From NCBI RefSeq assembly GCF_000002235.5, contig NW_022145596.1, positions 27,259,299 through 27,323,298 of the forward strand: a stretch of 64,000 nt of DNA, given 5' to 3'. Positions 1 through 40,699 of the stretch are shown in pieces. Source of the stretch: Strongylocentrotus purpuratus. Lineage: Eukaryota > Echinodermata > Echinoidea > Camarodonta > Strongylocentrotidae. A model generated the notes under the pieces. The model saw nothing but the letters and a program-made list of their open reading frames with translations. It did no database searches and was not told where the DNA came from. Numbering within the stretch: the stretch's first letter is position 1; each line of letters opens with the position of its first letter. The position numbers and the translations under genes are program-made.

Positions 1-42
1 CTGACGGTACCATGCCAGCGGCCGCCGCTCTTCCTAGCGCAG
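1..42 (+). CDS. Possible upstream first exon ending at a GT donor (uncertain)
   Basis: This GC-rich stretch is followed by a good splice donor (GTAAGC from position 43). Read in frame 1 from the window edge it is open (ends ...PPLFLAQ) and leaves phase 0, which matches the phase-0 start of the first clear HARS exon at 2298. The ATG at 12 gives MPAAAALPSA but ends in phase 1, which would throw the 2298 exon out of frame, so that ATG is not the HARS start if this exon joins it. The peptide is not WHEP-domain-like, as the first exon of cytosolic HARS normally is. It could be an alternative or mitochondrial leader exon, 5' UTR, or another gene. Confidence 0.25.
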
Positions 43-2297
43 GTAAGCGTCGGCCTGGACAGTTTTTTTTTGTTTGCGGCCGAATATTCGAGTACGAGAA
101 ATCGTACTCGAGTAGTTGTCAACAGTGCGGGTACTCGAGCATTCGACTACTCGTCGCAGCCCTAGTAGCTTTTGCCTCCAAATTGCCCTATCGCCTACAT
201 TTTCCCTAAGGCTATTAGTGCTGAAAGTTTGTTGGAAACTTGAAAAGAACCCTCAGATCAGAAAAGATAAGTTATTTAGACAATCATTCAGGGTGCTACC
301 AAGCAGTTTCTTATTGTATGTTAACACCATGTTGATTACTTTTAAAAACACTTCTGTAGATATTTATGATCTATCATCTTACATTCCTACACACATGTAG
401 AGTGGAAAAACCTCATTGGAGCAATTCACATGAGCTGCATTTCTTTTGAAATTGAAGAATTGAAACAGAAATATATGAAATGTCAGCAAATCCTATTTAT
501 AATGTGGTCCCTCAGCTATCAAATTAAACTATTTCTGGTTTCTATTCCTCTTGGTCTTATGTTGTTTTTGTGTTTTGTTTGAAACCTCTTTTCAAATTAT
601 ATTGAATACTCCTTGGCAGAATGAATTATGTCACACATCCATATTCTAGCAAGAGTGAGAAACATGTGTGACCTATTTTAGGATATGTAGAATGTGAGTT
701 CATCTGTGCAATCTTCTTGTTCTTTTTTTGGGTGTTATATGAATATAATGTACATGACATGTAATGACATTTTGTAATGTGATGTTTAATACCATACATA
801 TTCACTTACTCTGTTTTTGAATATATTTTAGTATTATTCTTTGAACCATACAATATGCTTTTTAAAGTAAACTTGTACTAGTTGTGCCATGTTGATTGCT
901 GAACTCTCAAAGAATTACTCTCCATTTGTTCTCCCTTCTCTCTCTCTCTCTTCCTGCATCGTATCATCTGCTGATCTCCAACGTTGACTGGGCCTTCTTG
1001 CCACTGGTCTGGTAAATCATACCTGTAACTCCATGGTAACCTGGTGTCTGGGGCTCGCTCTAATGGTTTCCTGCCATCGATGATCACCCTGGTGTTCAAC
1101 GACCACCCTGGATCTGTTCCTGTCACTACTTATGCTAACTGCTGGATAACTTGTGTGAATGCTTGTGAAATGGTTATCCATGCACCTTTGACAAAAACAT
1201 TCTTTTGGGTCATTGATATAAAATCATTATTAATGCTGGGATATGCTTCCCTTTGATAACCCTTGACCTTTGACCTACATCATATATATACTGGTTGATC
1301 AAATTGATGTTACTATCTGGATGACCTCCTGTGGACCCTGTCACGCACACGCTTGTTTGGAATAAATGTGCTGGTTCATAATTTAATGGATTATCCCTCT
1401 TGTGTTGGAACTGTGAAATTTGATTCTGATTGGCACCTGGATTGGGAAACTGGTGATACTGACTTATTTGTGTTTTAAAAACAAAATTGTTTTCATTCTG
1501 AAAACAAATACAAACTTGGGTGCCTGGATTTTCTTAAACAATGGCCTTAACTTGGGCCAAACTTTGTTGTCTCCGGCAACGTATCCTGCCTTCTGCACTG
1601 CGCTGTTTTTCTGTGTCCCCTGGATTACATTGTAATTCATCTGATGAACAGGTTTGTCAATGTCATGTTGTCAAAATCAAGTGTGACATAAAATGTAACG
1701 GTACCTATATATTGTCAATAGGAGAATAGGAGACCGAGTGAACAGATTAATATTTATAACAAGTTCATAATGTTGGTTTAAGATTTTCATCTGTTCATAA
1801 CATTCAACATTTAAGATATACTGGAGTTTTGAGCAGAAAATATCTGGAAAGCTACAAAAGTACTCCCATAAAAAAGAAATGAACTTCATGAAAATCATTC
1901 TCTGAATAGGAGTTTCTGTGAGCAAAGCCTACCTCCTTGATATATGTACATTCATTGTATTGTTATTGAAGCAATAAAACTGAAAGTGTTAGTCTCCAAA
2001 CTCCAAAGTTATTTGTTTCCAATTTAAATAAGACTAGCATGTATGTTTTATGATTGAACCGGGTACAGTGTATATAATTGCAAGTTATAGGATGTAATAT
2101 TTGATAATGAATAACGGGAGTATATCCACACAAAAAAATGAAGTTGATACCACCAGGACAGACAGAAGAAAGGCCTGTGAGAATGAAAATCATTATAGAT
2201 GATGTCCAATACTGTCCATTCTCAAAGAGAATTGTTTTATTACTAGTGATATCCAATTTCTTCATCTTTTTGTTTTATTCTCTCCTTCTTATTCTAG
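43..2297. other. Non-coding stretch upstream of the first clear HARS exon
   Basis: AT-rich sequence with no recognisable protein. A short hairpin (arms GAGTACGA/TCGTACTC) lies near 91-110, and a short CT-rich run near 935-950. If the 1-42 exon is real this is HARS intron 1; otherwise it is upstream flank. I see no promoter I can defend. Confidence 0.5.
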
Positions 2298-24171
<21,874 letters not shown>

Positions 24172-24504
24172 TGAGACTGGGCCAAGAAGTCATCTTCTTC
24201 AACTAAGCTAAACATATTTGCCTTTCCAGACTATTTTTGTTTACTGTGATTTGATGAGAACCCGAGGGGCATTAACCCCTGTTTGGTGTTTAGCATGTAT
24301 CTGATGCAGTCTTCATATCTGGTTCAAAATGGTTTGATTTAATACCCTTTTGTGTCAGAATGGTATTAATGTTTAACACATGACTGCTTACCCTGTGTTG
24401 TCATATAAATTCATATTTTGTTTGAAACATATATTAAAAATGAGTTGTATTCCTGTAATTATTGTCTTGAAGATTGAAAAAATCTTTACAAAGTTGTGCA
24501 TTTA

Positions 24505-26188
24505 CTGTTTACGCCATATATTTTGCAGACATGAATTTTCGTGAAAGGGACTAGCCAGACCAATTCGCAAGTGAATAATTTCGAGATTGGAAACTTCCTA
24601 AAACATTGAATATTCCATGTACTGAAGTTTTAAGTGTTTGGCGCAATTTTGATTTTAATTTTGACTTTATAAAAATAATTTATTTCTAGTATTTCTTTAT
24701 AACATTTCGGGAAAATTACTGTTGCTCTTGGCTGTAATTCTTTTAACACACTATCGCAGCATTCCAGCATGTGTACGATCCACAGACAAACTTGCACCAT
24801 CAAGTTTCTGATAATGCTGTGGCTCTGTTTTGAAATGATGTAATCTGGCATTGCACAATACAGGGAAAATAAATGCTGTAAACTTAATAACATTATATAT
24901 ATATATATATAGTAAACCATCGATGACTTGTGTTAGACATCCATTTCTTAATCACATTTTATTTGTTAAGTAATGTACTACTAGTAGTATAAAACAATGA
25001 AAAGAAATGATAACAAATTTGAGCTTGCCATTCTGAAACTGGGCACTTACTCAAAATCTTTTTTTTTTATTTGTTTAATGATGATTGATGAATAGTTTCC
25101 TGATCCTTGTCATTACTCATCTGAGCACAGTACTTTATTCAAGTTCAACACGAACATCGCTCTGTGTCCTCTTTGTTGATGAGTCTCAGGGTGTGTTTAT
25201 GCTCAACTTTTTCTGGCCAGAATCAGGCATCTGTTACGCGTTTAGTTCAAAACATGGTAGCGTCCTTTCTCATTTTTGTAGAATCACCGAAAAACGGATC
25301 GCCGATCGTAAACTCACAAAAAGGTGCGTTTACGATCGGCGATGCTACAAAATCGGCGATTCTGGGAAGAATAAACGCAAAATCATTTGTAAACACGTTT
25401 AAATGTGGTCAATGCACTGACCTCTATTGGGTCTACGTAGCATGCGCAGTGCAGGTTTGCGAATCCAGCTGCAAGGCCACCCTGCCAGATTTGCCTGGAG
25501 GAGCCAGAGAAGTGAGCATAAACAGTACACCGTGGAACTGCGATTACGATGAGCGTTTCAGATTGCTCATTCTACCTTCAAAATCAAGCATAAACGCACC
25601 CTCAATAACAATCATTATGTCAGTCAAGCAAGTTCAATCAAATCTTAAACCAAATTTGAAACTATTGTTGAATGTTGTTTTTATAACACCCGATTGATTA
25701 CTAGGATGGATAGAGGTGAATAACATCATCAAAACTTAAACATATCTAATGAAACATATGTTTCTAGGGTGGTCTTTCTCCCAATGCCCATTCCATTCAG
25801 AGTCATCAATGTCATGAGCAGCCCTGCCACATTCCTGGCACAGATTGTGTGACAAAAATATGCATTATACAGGTGTTTTGGTCTTGTACAACTGCTTTTC
25901 TCTTGGAAAATTGTACCTTTCCTCCCACGCGTAAATGGAATTGCTCTTGATCCAGTGCAGCTTCTACTGTACCGTATACATAGTACCTTGCTCCATAGGC
26001 GCATCTGGTGAGGCAGCCTTGCCTAGGCTAGGATCGCATACACTGATCATGGTAGCTTTAGATATCTACTGTTTGTAAGTGCATTATGTTCGTTGGCAAT
26101 ATTTTAGCTTGTTGTTAAATTTGTGACCCATCACTGATTCCCAAAATTCACGAAAATAATACCTCTACGAAATATATGGCATATACAG
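24505..26188. mobile_element. Possible TA-flanked element, or two solo ends
   Basis: CTGTTTACGCCATATATTT at the left and, inverted at the right, CTGTATATGCCATATATTT. Both are preceded by TA, and TTTTCGTGAA lies a little further in on both sides. The 1.7-kb span could be one old element with a nested one, or two independent copies in opposite orientation. Confidence 0.45.
25187..25605. mobile_element. MITE-like element with AGGGTG-GTTTATGCT inverted ends
   Basis: AGGGTGTGTTTATGCT at the left is inverted with one change at the right (AGCATAAACGCACCCT). Inside is a perfect 14-bp stem CGCCGATCGTAAAC/GTTTACGATCGGCG (about 25299-25340). A 177-codon open frame crosses it but matches nothing I know. 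Confidence 0.6.
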
Positions 26189-27061
26189 TACGTCTTTTTA
26201 ATGCCTGTTTGGTTCTCAACAGCATGCTATGTTTGTCGACCTAATGTGGTTGACCCGCTGTAGATGGTTCTGTTTTTATTTTACACACGTTATCTATGTT
26301 ATTCCCAGTGTCTCTGAATGATTGGCTGGTATTCACAATAGCATACAAACTAATGAGTTCAAGTTGATATCCCACTAAGTGGGTAGAGGTAGGCCACTGA
26401 GTTATGGAGTGAAGAGTTTTGACTACTTCATGCCAGGGAAAAAATATGGTAATTCTGGCACTAAATGAATAAACAAAATATCATGTCCATTGTCCACAAC
26501 ATTTCTATTTCACAACATTTTTTTTTGCTGTTGAACAATTTACTTTGTTCATGTACCAGTAATTATAATTGCAGTAAATTGTATGGAATGGGAATGCAGA
26601 CACTTGGCATTCCATGATTGTCTGTAATTCAGTGTTTCATAAGTTTGACCCATTATGTTTCATCTTGTATAAGAAATATTGCCACGTAAATTCTTTCATG
26701 TTTGAGGTAGCAATGATTTTGAAAAAACAAAGAATAATTTTTGCTTTCATTACAAAAAGTCTTCATTTATAAATACATTTGTAAACAGATTTGTTCTTCT
26801 CACAAACTTCATGACAGGATATGTCAAAGGTATCAATGGAAAAGCTTTGCTTTAGGTGAAGATGTTTCCCTCTTGTATTACCGGTATGTCTTCTCTCTGT
26901 TTTTATTCGAAAAGATGTTGTCATATATCTGGAAAACAGTTGGATAACATTATCCCAATTGTTTTCCAGGTATAGTTTGGGATATATGATGAAAATGGTT
27001 TATACCATCTTATACAAACTCCTCTCTCTCTCTCTCTTCCTCTCTCTCTCTCTCTTCCTCT

Positions 27062-27107
<46 letters not shown>

Positions 27108-27918
27108 ATTCCTCATACTAGTATGTCTACTCCTTGTTCTCTTGTGCCTCGCTCTATCCCCATAAATTCACATTCCTGCCTTGTTTCTCTCCTTGTACAT
27201 CTCCCTTGACTCGATTGCAAATGCTTTCCAAAAATCAAAGTCAGGTTAGTTCAATACCATTGTCCATCCCCTGAAATATGTGAACATTACAACGATGTAT
27301 TACATAACTCAAACATGATTTATGAGGGAACTACAAAACAGTATTGAAATTTCCCTCGAGTTCATGTTGAAGTCGTCTTTGCGATCATGTTACTTTAGCT
27401 TTAATTAGAGGGTTTTTTTCTACACTTCTTTAGAAATGAATAGTTTAAATACATGGGTATTTTAGTTTGTAACTCCTTCTCCTATTCAGATAAATACATG
27501 TACCTATATTTAGTAATACATGTTGCCTTATTGTTTTTTTACGCAAATATGTAAAAGAATGTTCCTTTTTGTTGCGCTATTGTAACAATTATGTAATAAA
27601 ATATGACAGATATTGTCCAATGTATTCATGTCTGATTATCTAGTTTGTGTACTTTCATATGAATTAATGTGAAGCATGATTTTTCTGGTATTTCACTTAT
27701 TACGAAGTTTCTGACCCTTCCACCATGTGATTTGAGTTTTCTTGTTGAAAAGCTTTTCATTTCTCAGCCCACGCTAAAGTGTCATTACCAAATACAGATC
27801 AAAATATTGATAGTGAAGGGATTAGTACAAGTAAGACTTTAATCATTACTTAGTTTTCGGTTGAGTGTGCATAACTCTACAGTTTTATTACATGGAGTAG
27901 TATGGGAGGAATAATGAT

Positions 27919-27958
<40 letters not shown>

Positions 27959-27991
27959 AGATACCATTATATTAATTTGATAATTTCACAG

Positions 27992-28084
27992 CCGTTCTGT
28001 AATGCATGTGGAGGTGGAAAGGGAGCAGTTCATGAGCATGTAAAGGTACTATGTCCGTTTTGCAGCCAACATCAAATTTTGTAG
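27992..28084 (+). CDS. Candidate orphan terminal exon encoding a CxxC...CxxC peptide
   Basis: After a good acceptor (ATAATTTCACAG) the frame reads PFCNACGGGKGAV then ends LCPFCSQHQIL and TAG. The two CxxC pairs, with GGGKG after the first, look like a zinc ribbon. No partner exon was recognised nearby, so the gene is unknown; the peptide could be chance. Confidence 0.25.
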   Translation, partial: PFCNACGGGKGAVHEHVKVLCPFCSQHQIL

Positions 28085-28977
28085 AATTTTGCAGGAATTA
28101 TAAATATGTCATGTATGTCCTATCTGTCAAATGTAAATGTGAGCAGTGTCCTACTATTCAAATTATGCAAGGAAACCCGTTTACTTTCTAGACTTCCCTG
28201 TCAGACACTATTGAGTGACTGACTGACTGACATTTTTTTTTTCTCTTTGGTAATAACATACTTACAATGAGCTGTAACAGGTAACACAGACTACTTGTAA
28301 TGGCCAAAATTAAACTGATTGAATCTTTGTGCAGCACATAACGTACGACCATTCGGTACAAGGGTCTGAAAATCAGACTATTACTTAGGTAATACCAATC
28401 ACTTATGACGATTCGACAACTAATGGTCGTTAATTTCCCACAGAAATCCATATGCAAACCCTTTCGTTTTTAGGGAATTTTTAAATAAGTATTGTCTTTC
28501 AAATGCTGTTGGAATTTAACCTTTTCATTTTTGACCTGCAAATGGGACATAATACCTTTATGGGAAATAAAATACTTTGACAAAATAACATAACTTTGTT
28601 GGGAGAGGGGGAAAAGAAATTACAATAAGTTATAGGAAGGAAAAGATGATTTTATTTATTAACCAGACCATTTCCAACAGTGTGTCGATGGAGAAAAAAA
28701 AGTCAAATAAAACGAAGAAATAAGAAGTGGTGAACATTGCGGGGTATTCAACAAAGTATTGTGGAGTGTGTAATCTGAAAAAAGGCGTTCTTGCTCCCTT
28801 TCTTTACCCCAATGTCGAGGGAGAATACATCTTGTAACATTTGTCATGTACTGGTAGATTACAAGGGGTGAGGGGCACCAGGCGCGGATCCAGGATTTCT
28901 TAGGGGAGGGGGCCCAACTTTTGTTTTTTTTTGCTCCCGAAAATTTGAAAATCGCGCCGGCCGAAAAGTCGCTCAGT

Positions 28978-29068
<91 letters not shown>
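28978..29068 (+). repeat. G homopolymer of about 90 nt at the gap edge
   Basis: An uninterrupted run of G up to the N run. The glycine- or proline-only frames across it are artefacts. Confidence 0.95.
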
Positions 29069-29568
29069 NNNNNNNNNNNNNNNNNNNNNNNNNNNNNNNN
29101 NNNNNNNNNNNNNNNNNNNNNNNNNNNNNNNNNNNNNNNNNNNNNNNNNNNNNNNNNNNNNNNNNNNNNNNNNNNNNNNNNNNNNNNNNNNNNNNNNNNN
29201 NNNNNNNNNNNNNNNNNNNNNNNNNNNNNNNNNNNNNNNNNNNNNNNNNNNNNNNNNNNNNNNNNNNNNNNNNNNNNNNNNNNNNNNNNNNNNNNNNNNN
29301 NNNNNNNNNNNNNNNNNNNNNNNNNNNNNNNNNNNNNNNNNNNNNNNNNNNNNNNNNNNNNNNNNNNNNNNNNNNNNNNNNNNNNNNNNNNNNNNNNNNN
29401 NNNNNNNNNNNNNNNNNNNNNNNNNNNNNNNNNNNNNNNNNNNNNNNNNNNNNNNNNNNNNNNNNNNNNNNNNNNNNNNNNNNNNNNNNNNNNNNNNNNN
29501 NNNNNNNNNNNNNNNNNNNNNNNNNNNNNNNNNNNNNNNNNNNNNNNNNNNNNNNNNNNNNNNNNNNN
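29069..29568. other. Assembly gap, exactly 500 N
   Basis: A round 500-base N run is typical of a scaffolding placeholder, so the true missing length is unknown. Confidence 0.98.
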
Positions 29569-30695
29569 CTCCCACGCGTAGCGCTGAAGCTTTGACATTT
29601 AATTAATTATAAGGAAAGGAGACGATTCTTTGTACCATTCTCGACTCTTAATCCTTGTCTGAATTAAGTTCCCGTCCCCCCCCCCTCCAGCGCGTAGCGC
29701 GGAAGCTTTGACGTTAATTAAATTATATGGAAAAGGAGACGATTCTTTGTACCATTCTCGACTCTTAATCCTTGTCTGAATTGAGTTCCCGTCCCCCCCC
29801 CCCCTCCCGCGCGTAGCGCGGAAGCTTTGACGTTTAAATAAATTATAAAGAAAAGGAGACGATTCTTTGTACCATTCTCGACTCTTAATCCTTGTCTGAA
29901 TTGAGTTCCCGTCCCCCCCCCCCTCCAGCGCGTAGCGCGGAAGCTTTGACGTTTAATTAAATTATATGGAAAAGGAGACGATTCTTTGTACCATTCTCGA
30001 CTCTTAATCCTTGTCTGAATTGAGTTCCCGTCCCCTCCCCCTCCCGCGCGTAGCGCGGAAGCTTTGACGTTTAATTAAATTATTAGAGAAAGAAGATGAT
30101 TCTTTGTACCATTCTCGACTCTTAATCCTTGTCTGAATTAAGTTCCCGTCCCCCCCCCCCTCCAGCGCGTAGCGCTGAAGCTTTGACGATTAATTAAATT
30201 ATATGGAAAAGGAGACGATTCTTTGTACCATTCTCGACTCTTAATCCTTGTCTAATTGAGTTCCCGTCCCCCCCCCCCCTCCCGCGCGTAGCGCGGAAGC
30301 TTTGACGTTTAATTAAATTATTAGAGAAAGAAGATGATTCTTTGTACCATTCTCGACTCTTAATCCTTGTCTGAATTAAGTTTTCCCTTGCCCGTGTGAT
30401 GCGCGGAAGCTTTGACGTTTCATTAGTTTATTAGAGAAAGAAAACGATTCGTTGTACCGTTCTCGACTCTTAATCCTTGTCTGAATTGAGTTCCCCCCCC
30501 CCCCCTCCCCTCCCGAGCGAAGCGCGGAAACGTTGACGTTTCATTAAATTATTTGCGAAAGAAGATGATTCGTTTTACCATTCTCGACTCCCAATCCTTG
30601 TCTGAATTCAGTTGCCCCCTCCCGAGCGATGCGCGGAAGCTTTGACATTTCATTAAATTATTGGAGAAAGAAGACGATTCGTTGTACCGTTCTCT
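29569..30695 (+). repeat. Minisatellite array 1, about ten monomers of 110-120 bp
   Basis: Each monomer has CGCGCGTAGCGCGG or a variant, GAAGCTTTGACGTTTAATT, GACGATTCTTTGTACC, TCTCGACTCTTAATCC and a C-rich linker. The last three monomers are more diverged (GATGCGCGG, GAAGCGCGGAAAC). Confidence 0.95.
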
Positions 30696-36970
<6,275 letters not shown>

Positions 36971-38329
36971 GGCACAAAGAGTTATCTCCAGGGTTCAGAA
37001 ACGGTAGAGCAGCCAGAGCCAAGCAATGTCATTTCTTGAATGTCTATCTGCCCCAACTCAAGACATGTGTTCGAAGTGTCTTTGGACGTTAAGTGAGTGT
37101 TCGTGTAAGTAAGTAATTGAGTGTAATAACAAGATCGCAACAACTTTCGAAAAACCAATCGAAGGCAATTTCAATTAGCCTTGTGCGTAACCTATTGAGA
37201 TGTGTAAACAAGACAAAGACGTAGTACGTTATCTGGCCAAACACGATTTATGTTGAATATAGGTTATTGAGATTGTCCTTGAGTTGAAATTGTAATCGTG
37301 TTATAAGTGAATTTCCATGAATGCTCAGTGCTGGGGCATCAACGTTTTAAAAGTGGGAAGCAATGTGGTAATCTGAGACTGAGTAAAACTTTTGAGAGGC
37401 AAAGTTAATCTTCTTATACTTGTATAATTACTTTTAATGCAGAAGCTGAAAGGGGGAGGGAGTCATTCCTCATAATAGTCCTTCCCTTCCTGATGTCACT
37501 GTTTTAAAAAAAATGTAGTTCTCGTAAAAGAGACTCGTTGTCATATCAGTTAATCCAAAGAGATATCCTCCTTGGTTAATCGAACAGTGTCAATTACGTT
37601 GTATATCCCTTACTTCTAAATAATTGACACAATAAATTCACAGGATTTCCAGATCATTTCTCATTGTCACGGAAACTTAGGATTCTATTATAATTATTAA
37701 ACAGTATTCAACACACACTGCTCAGTCAAGTAATATAGGAATTCAAATATTTATTATGTGTTTCTATTCAAGCTTGTATTATAGAACAAAAAATAATATA
37801 AAGAAAATAGACATTCAATTCATTCTGTCTGTATGATGGACATAGTTCGTCGCTGTTTTCACGAAGTGACGGTAGTGAAAAAAAATTGCATTCACTGTGC
37901 GTTACGATTTTCCTCACTACCGTCACTTCGTGAAAACAAGGACGAGTTTGTACAATCATGATCTCTTTCAAATTGGGCTCGCGAGAGCTTTTTAACAATC
38001 CCTCTGTAGTCCTCGCTTGGGACAATGACAGCATTCGTTGCCAAGGAAACGTGCCAATCGTCAACCAATCGTCTTCCTCTTCCCAACGGTCAGGGGTGGG
38101 TGCTCTCTCGAGCCGAAACTGGTCATGTGATCAGCTGGTACCTCTAGTCGCAGGTTTTACCGTGAAAATGGTAAAGGCTGTACAAAAACAATACCAACCT
38201 ATTCATAACAATATTGCTCCTAAAAAAGTATCAACACTTCATGCATATCATTACAATGCGTAATTTCCAACTGTGTCGTGCATAAATTTGCATACTGTTT
38301 AATAATTGAAATAGGATAAGGGTAATTAT
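36971..38329. other. Intergenic region after the esterase
   Basis: No gene recognised. It holds a strong inverted repeat at 37855-37937 and, near 38037, a GTTGCCAAGGAAAC word that fits the RFX X-box consensus. Confidence 0.55.
37855..37937. repeat. Perfect 24-bp inverted repeat with 35-nt spacer
   Basis: Left arm 37855-37878 (starts GTTTTCACGAAGTGACGG), right arm 37914-37937. Complementarity continues imperfectly outside (CGTC-CTGTTTTC) and inside (AAAAT/ATTTT). Confidence 0.92.
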
Positions 38330-39935
38330 CGATACAAGGTGAACAAGTTTGAAGAGTGGTGCAACCAAAATTTTCTTCAACGTAATACTTTCAAAACAAA
38401 AGAACTGATTTTTTAGTTCAGAACTTCCACACGTTCAGTTGTATTGCCTATCACGATAAAAGAAAAAATATATAAATTGCCAAGTCATACAAGAATCTAG
38501 CCACCGTTATTGACAACAAATTATCATAGGCTGATCAGTGTAAGTCCGTTCTTTCAAAGGCTCAACAAAGGATGTATTTTTTAAGAAACTTAAATGGTTT
38601 CATGTAGATAGGACTATTCTTACTTTGTTCTACAAATCCATTATAGAAAGTGTTATATTATGAAGAGTCCGAAGAAAGACTTAACCCTATATTACCCCCC
38701 CCCCAAATTCCAGCTCGTAACACACACAAAATCGGCCCCTATTGACTTTACACACCGGACTTAGGGGGGGGGGGGGGTGTTTTTAAAAAAGGAGGGAACA
38801 TGCATACGCGTACCCTAAATAACACTGAGTGCGGGGGGGGGGGGGGGGTTAACCGGGCTATTTCAGACCAGGTTTTTACTGGGGGGGGGGGGTCAATTTG
38901 ATCCCCCTCCCCTAAAATCTCGGCATTTTTTGCATGCATGTCAAGTGAAGTGTATAGAATACTATGGTAATTTCATTTTTTGAAAAACTCACTCATTTGC
39001 ATATTTATGGTAATCTATGCAAAGGCCATAAAATTCACATTTTTACCCATAAATCATATATTATTCATGTTTAAGCATTCCTTTTCACTACATACGTTAG
39101 ACTATTTGGAATAATACGACAAAAAAAATCGGAAGAGCCAGGTTATATGTTATCTCTTGTTTTTATAATTTCTTATGTATTTCATTGTCTTTTTTAACTT
39201 ATGTATTTATTGTTGTTTGTTTTATTTCATTGCTAACTACAATTCAACTATTTTGACCCCAAAACAAACACCTAAACTTTAAACAAGACCAAATAACCAA
39301 TGTTTTATCTCTTATTTCCATGTTTTGTACACAAATCGCAAAAATGAGCGATTTTCGGGCTGACATGCAAAGACAAAAGGTCACGTGACTTACTACAGGG
39401 GGGGGGTCAAATTGACCCCCCCCCCCCTCCAGTTAACATAGGGTTAAGAAAACTCTAGAGTATCACCAAACAAGCAGGGAAGATCACTGGTGAAATTCAA
39501 AATTTGAATTAAGCAAGCGAATCCAAAATAATGCTAGAAGTAAAACAAATTGTTAAAACGAAAATCATCCACTCTTTCCATACTATGTTGTTTTGTTTTT
39601 TCTGGTTAACGACTTCGTTCAATGTATTGTCGCACTCAACGTTTTCTAAATTCCTTCGTTCCCTTCTCTATCCGCAAATACAATCAGAATGCTACCTGAA
39701 TATTACGTTTTTCTTTATTTCTGTAATGTTATAATCTTTCCGGGCCATCCCGTTCACACTTATTTTGTTTATAATAACGTTAGATAACTTCTGTACAGCA
39801 ATATTCTGAAGGATTTCAAAGTACATGCTAGATATTATGCATGTAAACTTATTTTGATTTTTTGTATGTTTGTAAAATGTAAGCAAAACAAATTTCTAAT
39901 ATTGGACAATAAATTGAAATTAAAATTGAAACTGG
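38330..39935 (+). pseudogene. LINE ORF2 remnant split by a MITE
   Basis: 38341-38440 reads NKFEEWCNQNFLQ-like sequence. 38545-38655 reads KAQQRMYFLRNLNGFHVD and TLFYKSIIESV, the typical post-RT block of L2/CR1-type LINEs. After the MITE the text resumes near 39460 as SITKQAGKITGE. The tail near 39905-39932 repeats ATTGAAA. Stops are present, so it is dead. Confidence 0.75.
38681..39447. mobile_element. TTAA-flanked MITE (piggyBac-like) with G/C homopolymers
   Basis: TTAA target copies are at 38681-38684 and 39444-39447. The ends are CCCTATATTAC and, inverted, CCCTATGTTAAC. It holds several G or C runs of 9-15 nt and a CCCTAAATAACACTGAGTG word that recurs near 57330 and, inverted, near 31370. 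Confidence 0.8.
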
Positions 39936-40609
39936 AATGATAGACTCTTCTACGAAAGTTTCTTGTATAAATCATTTAAATACTTTTCAATAAAATAAAC
40001 AATTTGTTACAATTTAGATCTGTGAAATCTTTTCTTTTCTGTCATTTTAAACATGAATATAATTGTATATAAACTGCAGTTTAGACTTGTTTTATATAAT
40101 GGACAATATTAAATAAAACACTTACGCTATCTCGAAGAGTTATGTGTGTAATGCAATGCAGGACAACTGTTGCAACCTCGGGGAGATTGAGGCCTGGAGA
40201 CTGGAAATCTGCTTCCGTAATTCTTGGAAGAATACATGTTGAAATAATAACTACTTGGTCCCACTTTCTCGCCTCTTCTTTAATCCCTCGTTCACCCAAA
40301 AGTTGCAAATAAATGCTTGCCATTAATGAGCTGGCTGCCTGCTTAAAAAAAAGGATCTGCTGTGTAGCAAGATCTTTGGTGCCGTGCCGATATACCTAAC
40401 GCAGGGTGCGGTTCTAGCGATATGCAAATTACCGACGCTTGCTACCCAAACCACTGATCCAATGCAATGCTCCAAGTATCACACGTTGGTCAGAGGTTAA
40501 TGGCAAATTGCGCAAACTCAAAGACTGGAGTGAATAATATTATTGTTTATTAATTTATTCACGAAAGCAAGATAAAGACTAACCAACTTTTCCTGGTTAA
40601 AAGATTGGC
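39936..40609. other. Intergenic stretch, nothing recognised
   Basis: AT-rich DNA with short frames only (longest 80 codons at 40081-40323 minus, no match known to me). Confidence 0.55.
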
Positions 40610-40699
40610 ACTGTCTTCAGGGGCGTCTCCAAAGGGGGGTGTGGGGTGCGACACCCCTACCTGTCAGGATATTGTCAGTAAAATTGCGCTGCCGTCGGG

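Larger units (their letters stand above)
24172..28878. other. HARS 3' flank and intergenic region
   Basis: The HARS 3' UTR starts here; a possible poly(A) signal AATAAA lies near 24866. The region has MITE-like inverted repeats (separate entries), TA at about 24893-24911, CT microsatellite at about 27022-27106 and GAT microsatellite at about 27918-27957. Apart from a small candidate exon at 27992 no gene is seen. Confidence 0.6.
28879..30695 (+). mobile_element. Satellite-carrying element, first copy, interrupted by a gap
   Basis: The left end CAGGCGCGGATCCAGG (28879) is followed by a G homopolymer, the N gap and a minisatellite array. The order matches the copy at 61838. CAGG...GGATCC ends are hAT-like. 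No right terminus or target duplication was found. Confidence 0.6.

Noticed and set aside
12..209. 65-codon frame starting at the ATG at position 12
   Set aside because: It reads through a good splice donor at 43 and its phase does not fit the HARS exon at 2298.
25164..25697. 177-codon plus-strand frame
   Set aside because: It runs across the inverted-repeat element at 25187-25605 including its hairpin; no domain visible.
28900..29598. Frames of 200-232 codons of poly-Gly, poly-Pro and X
   Set aside because: Artefact of the G homopolymer and the N gap.
29569..30695. CRISPR-like array
   Set aside because: Monomers repeat over their whole length with no unique spacers, and the genome is eukaryotic.
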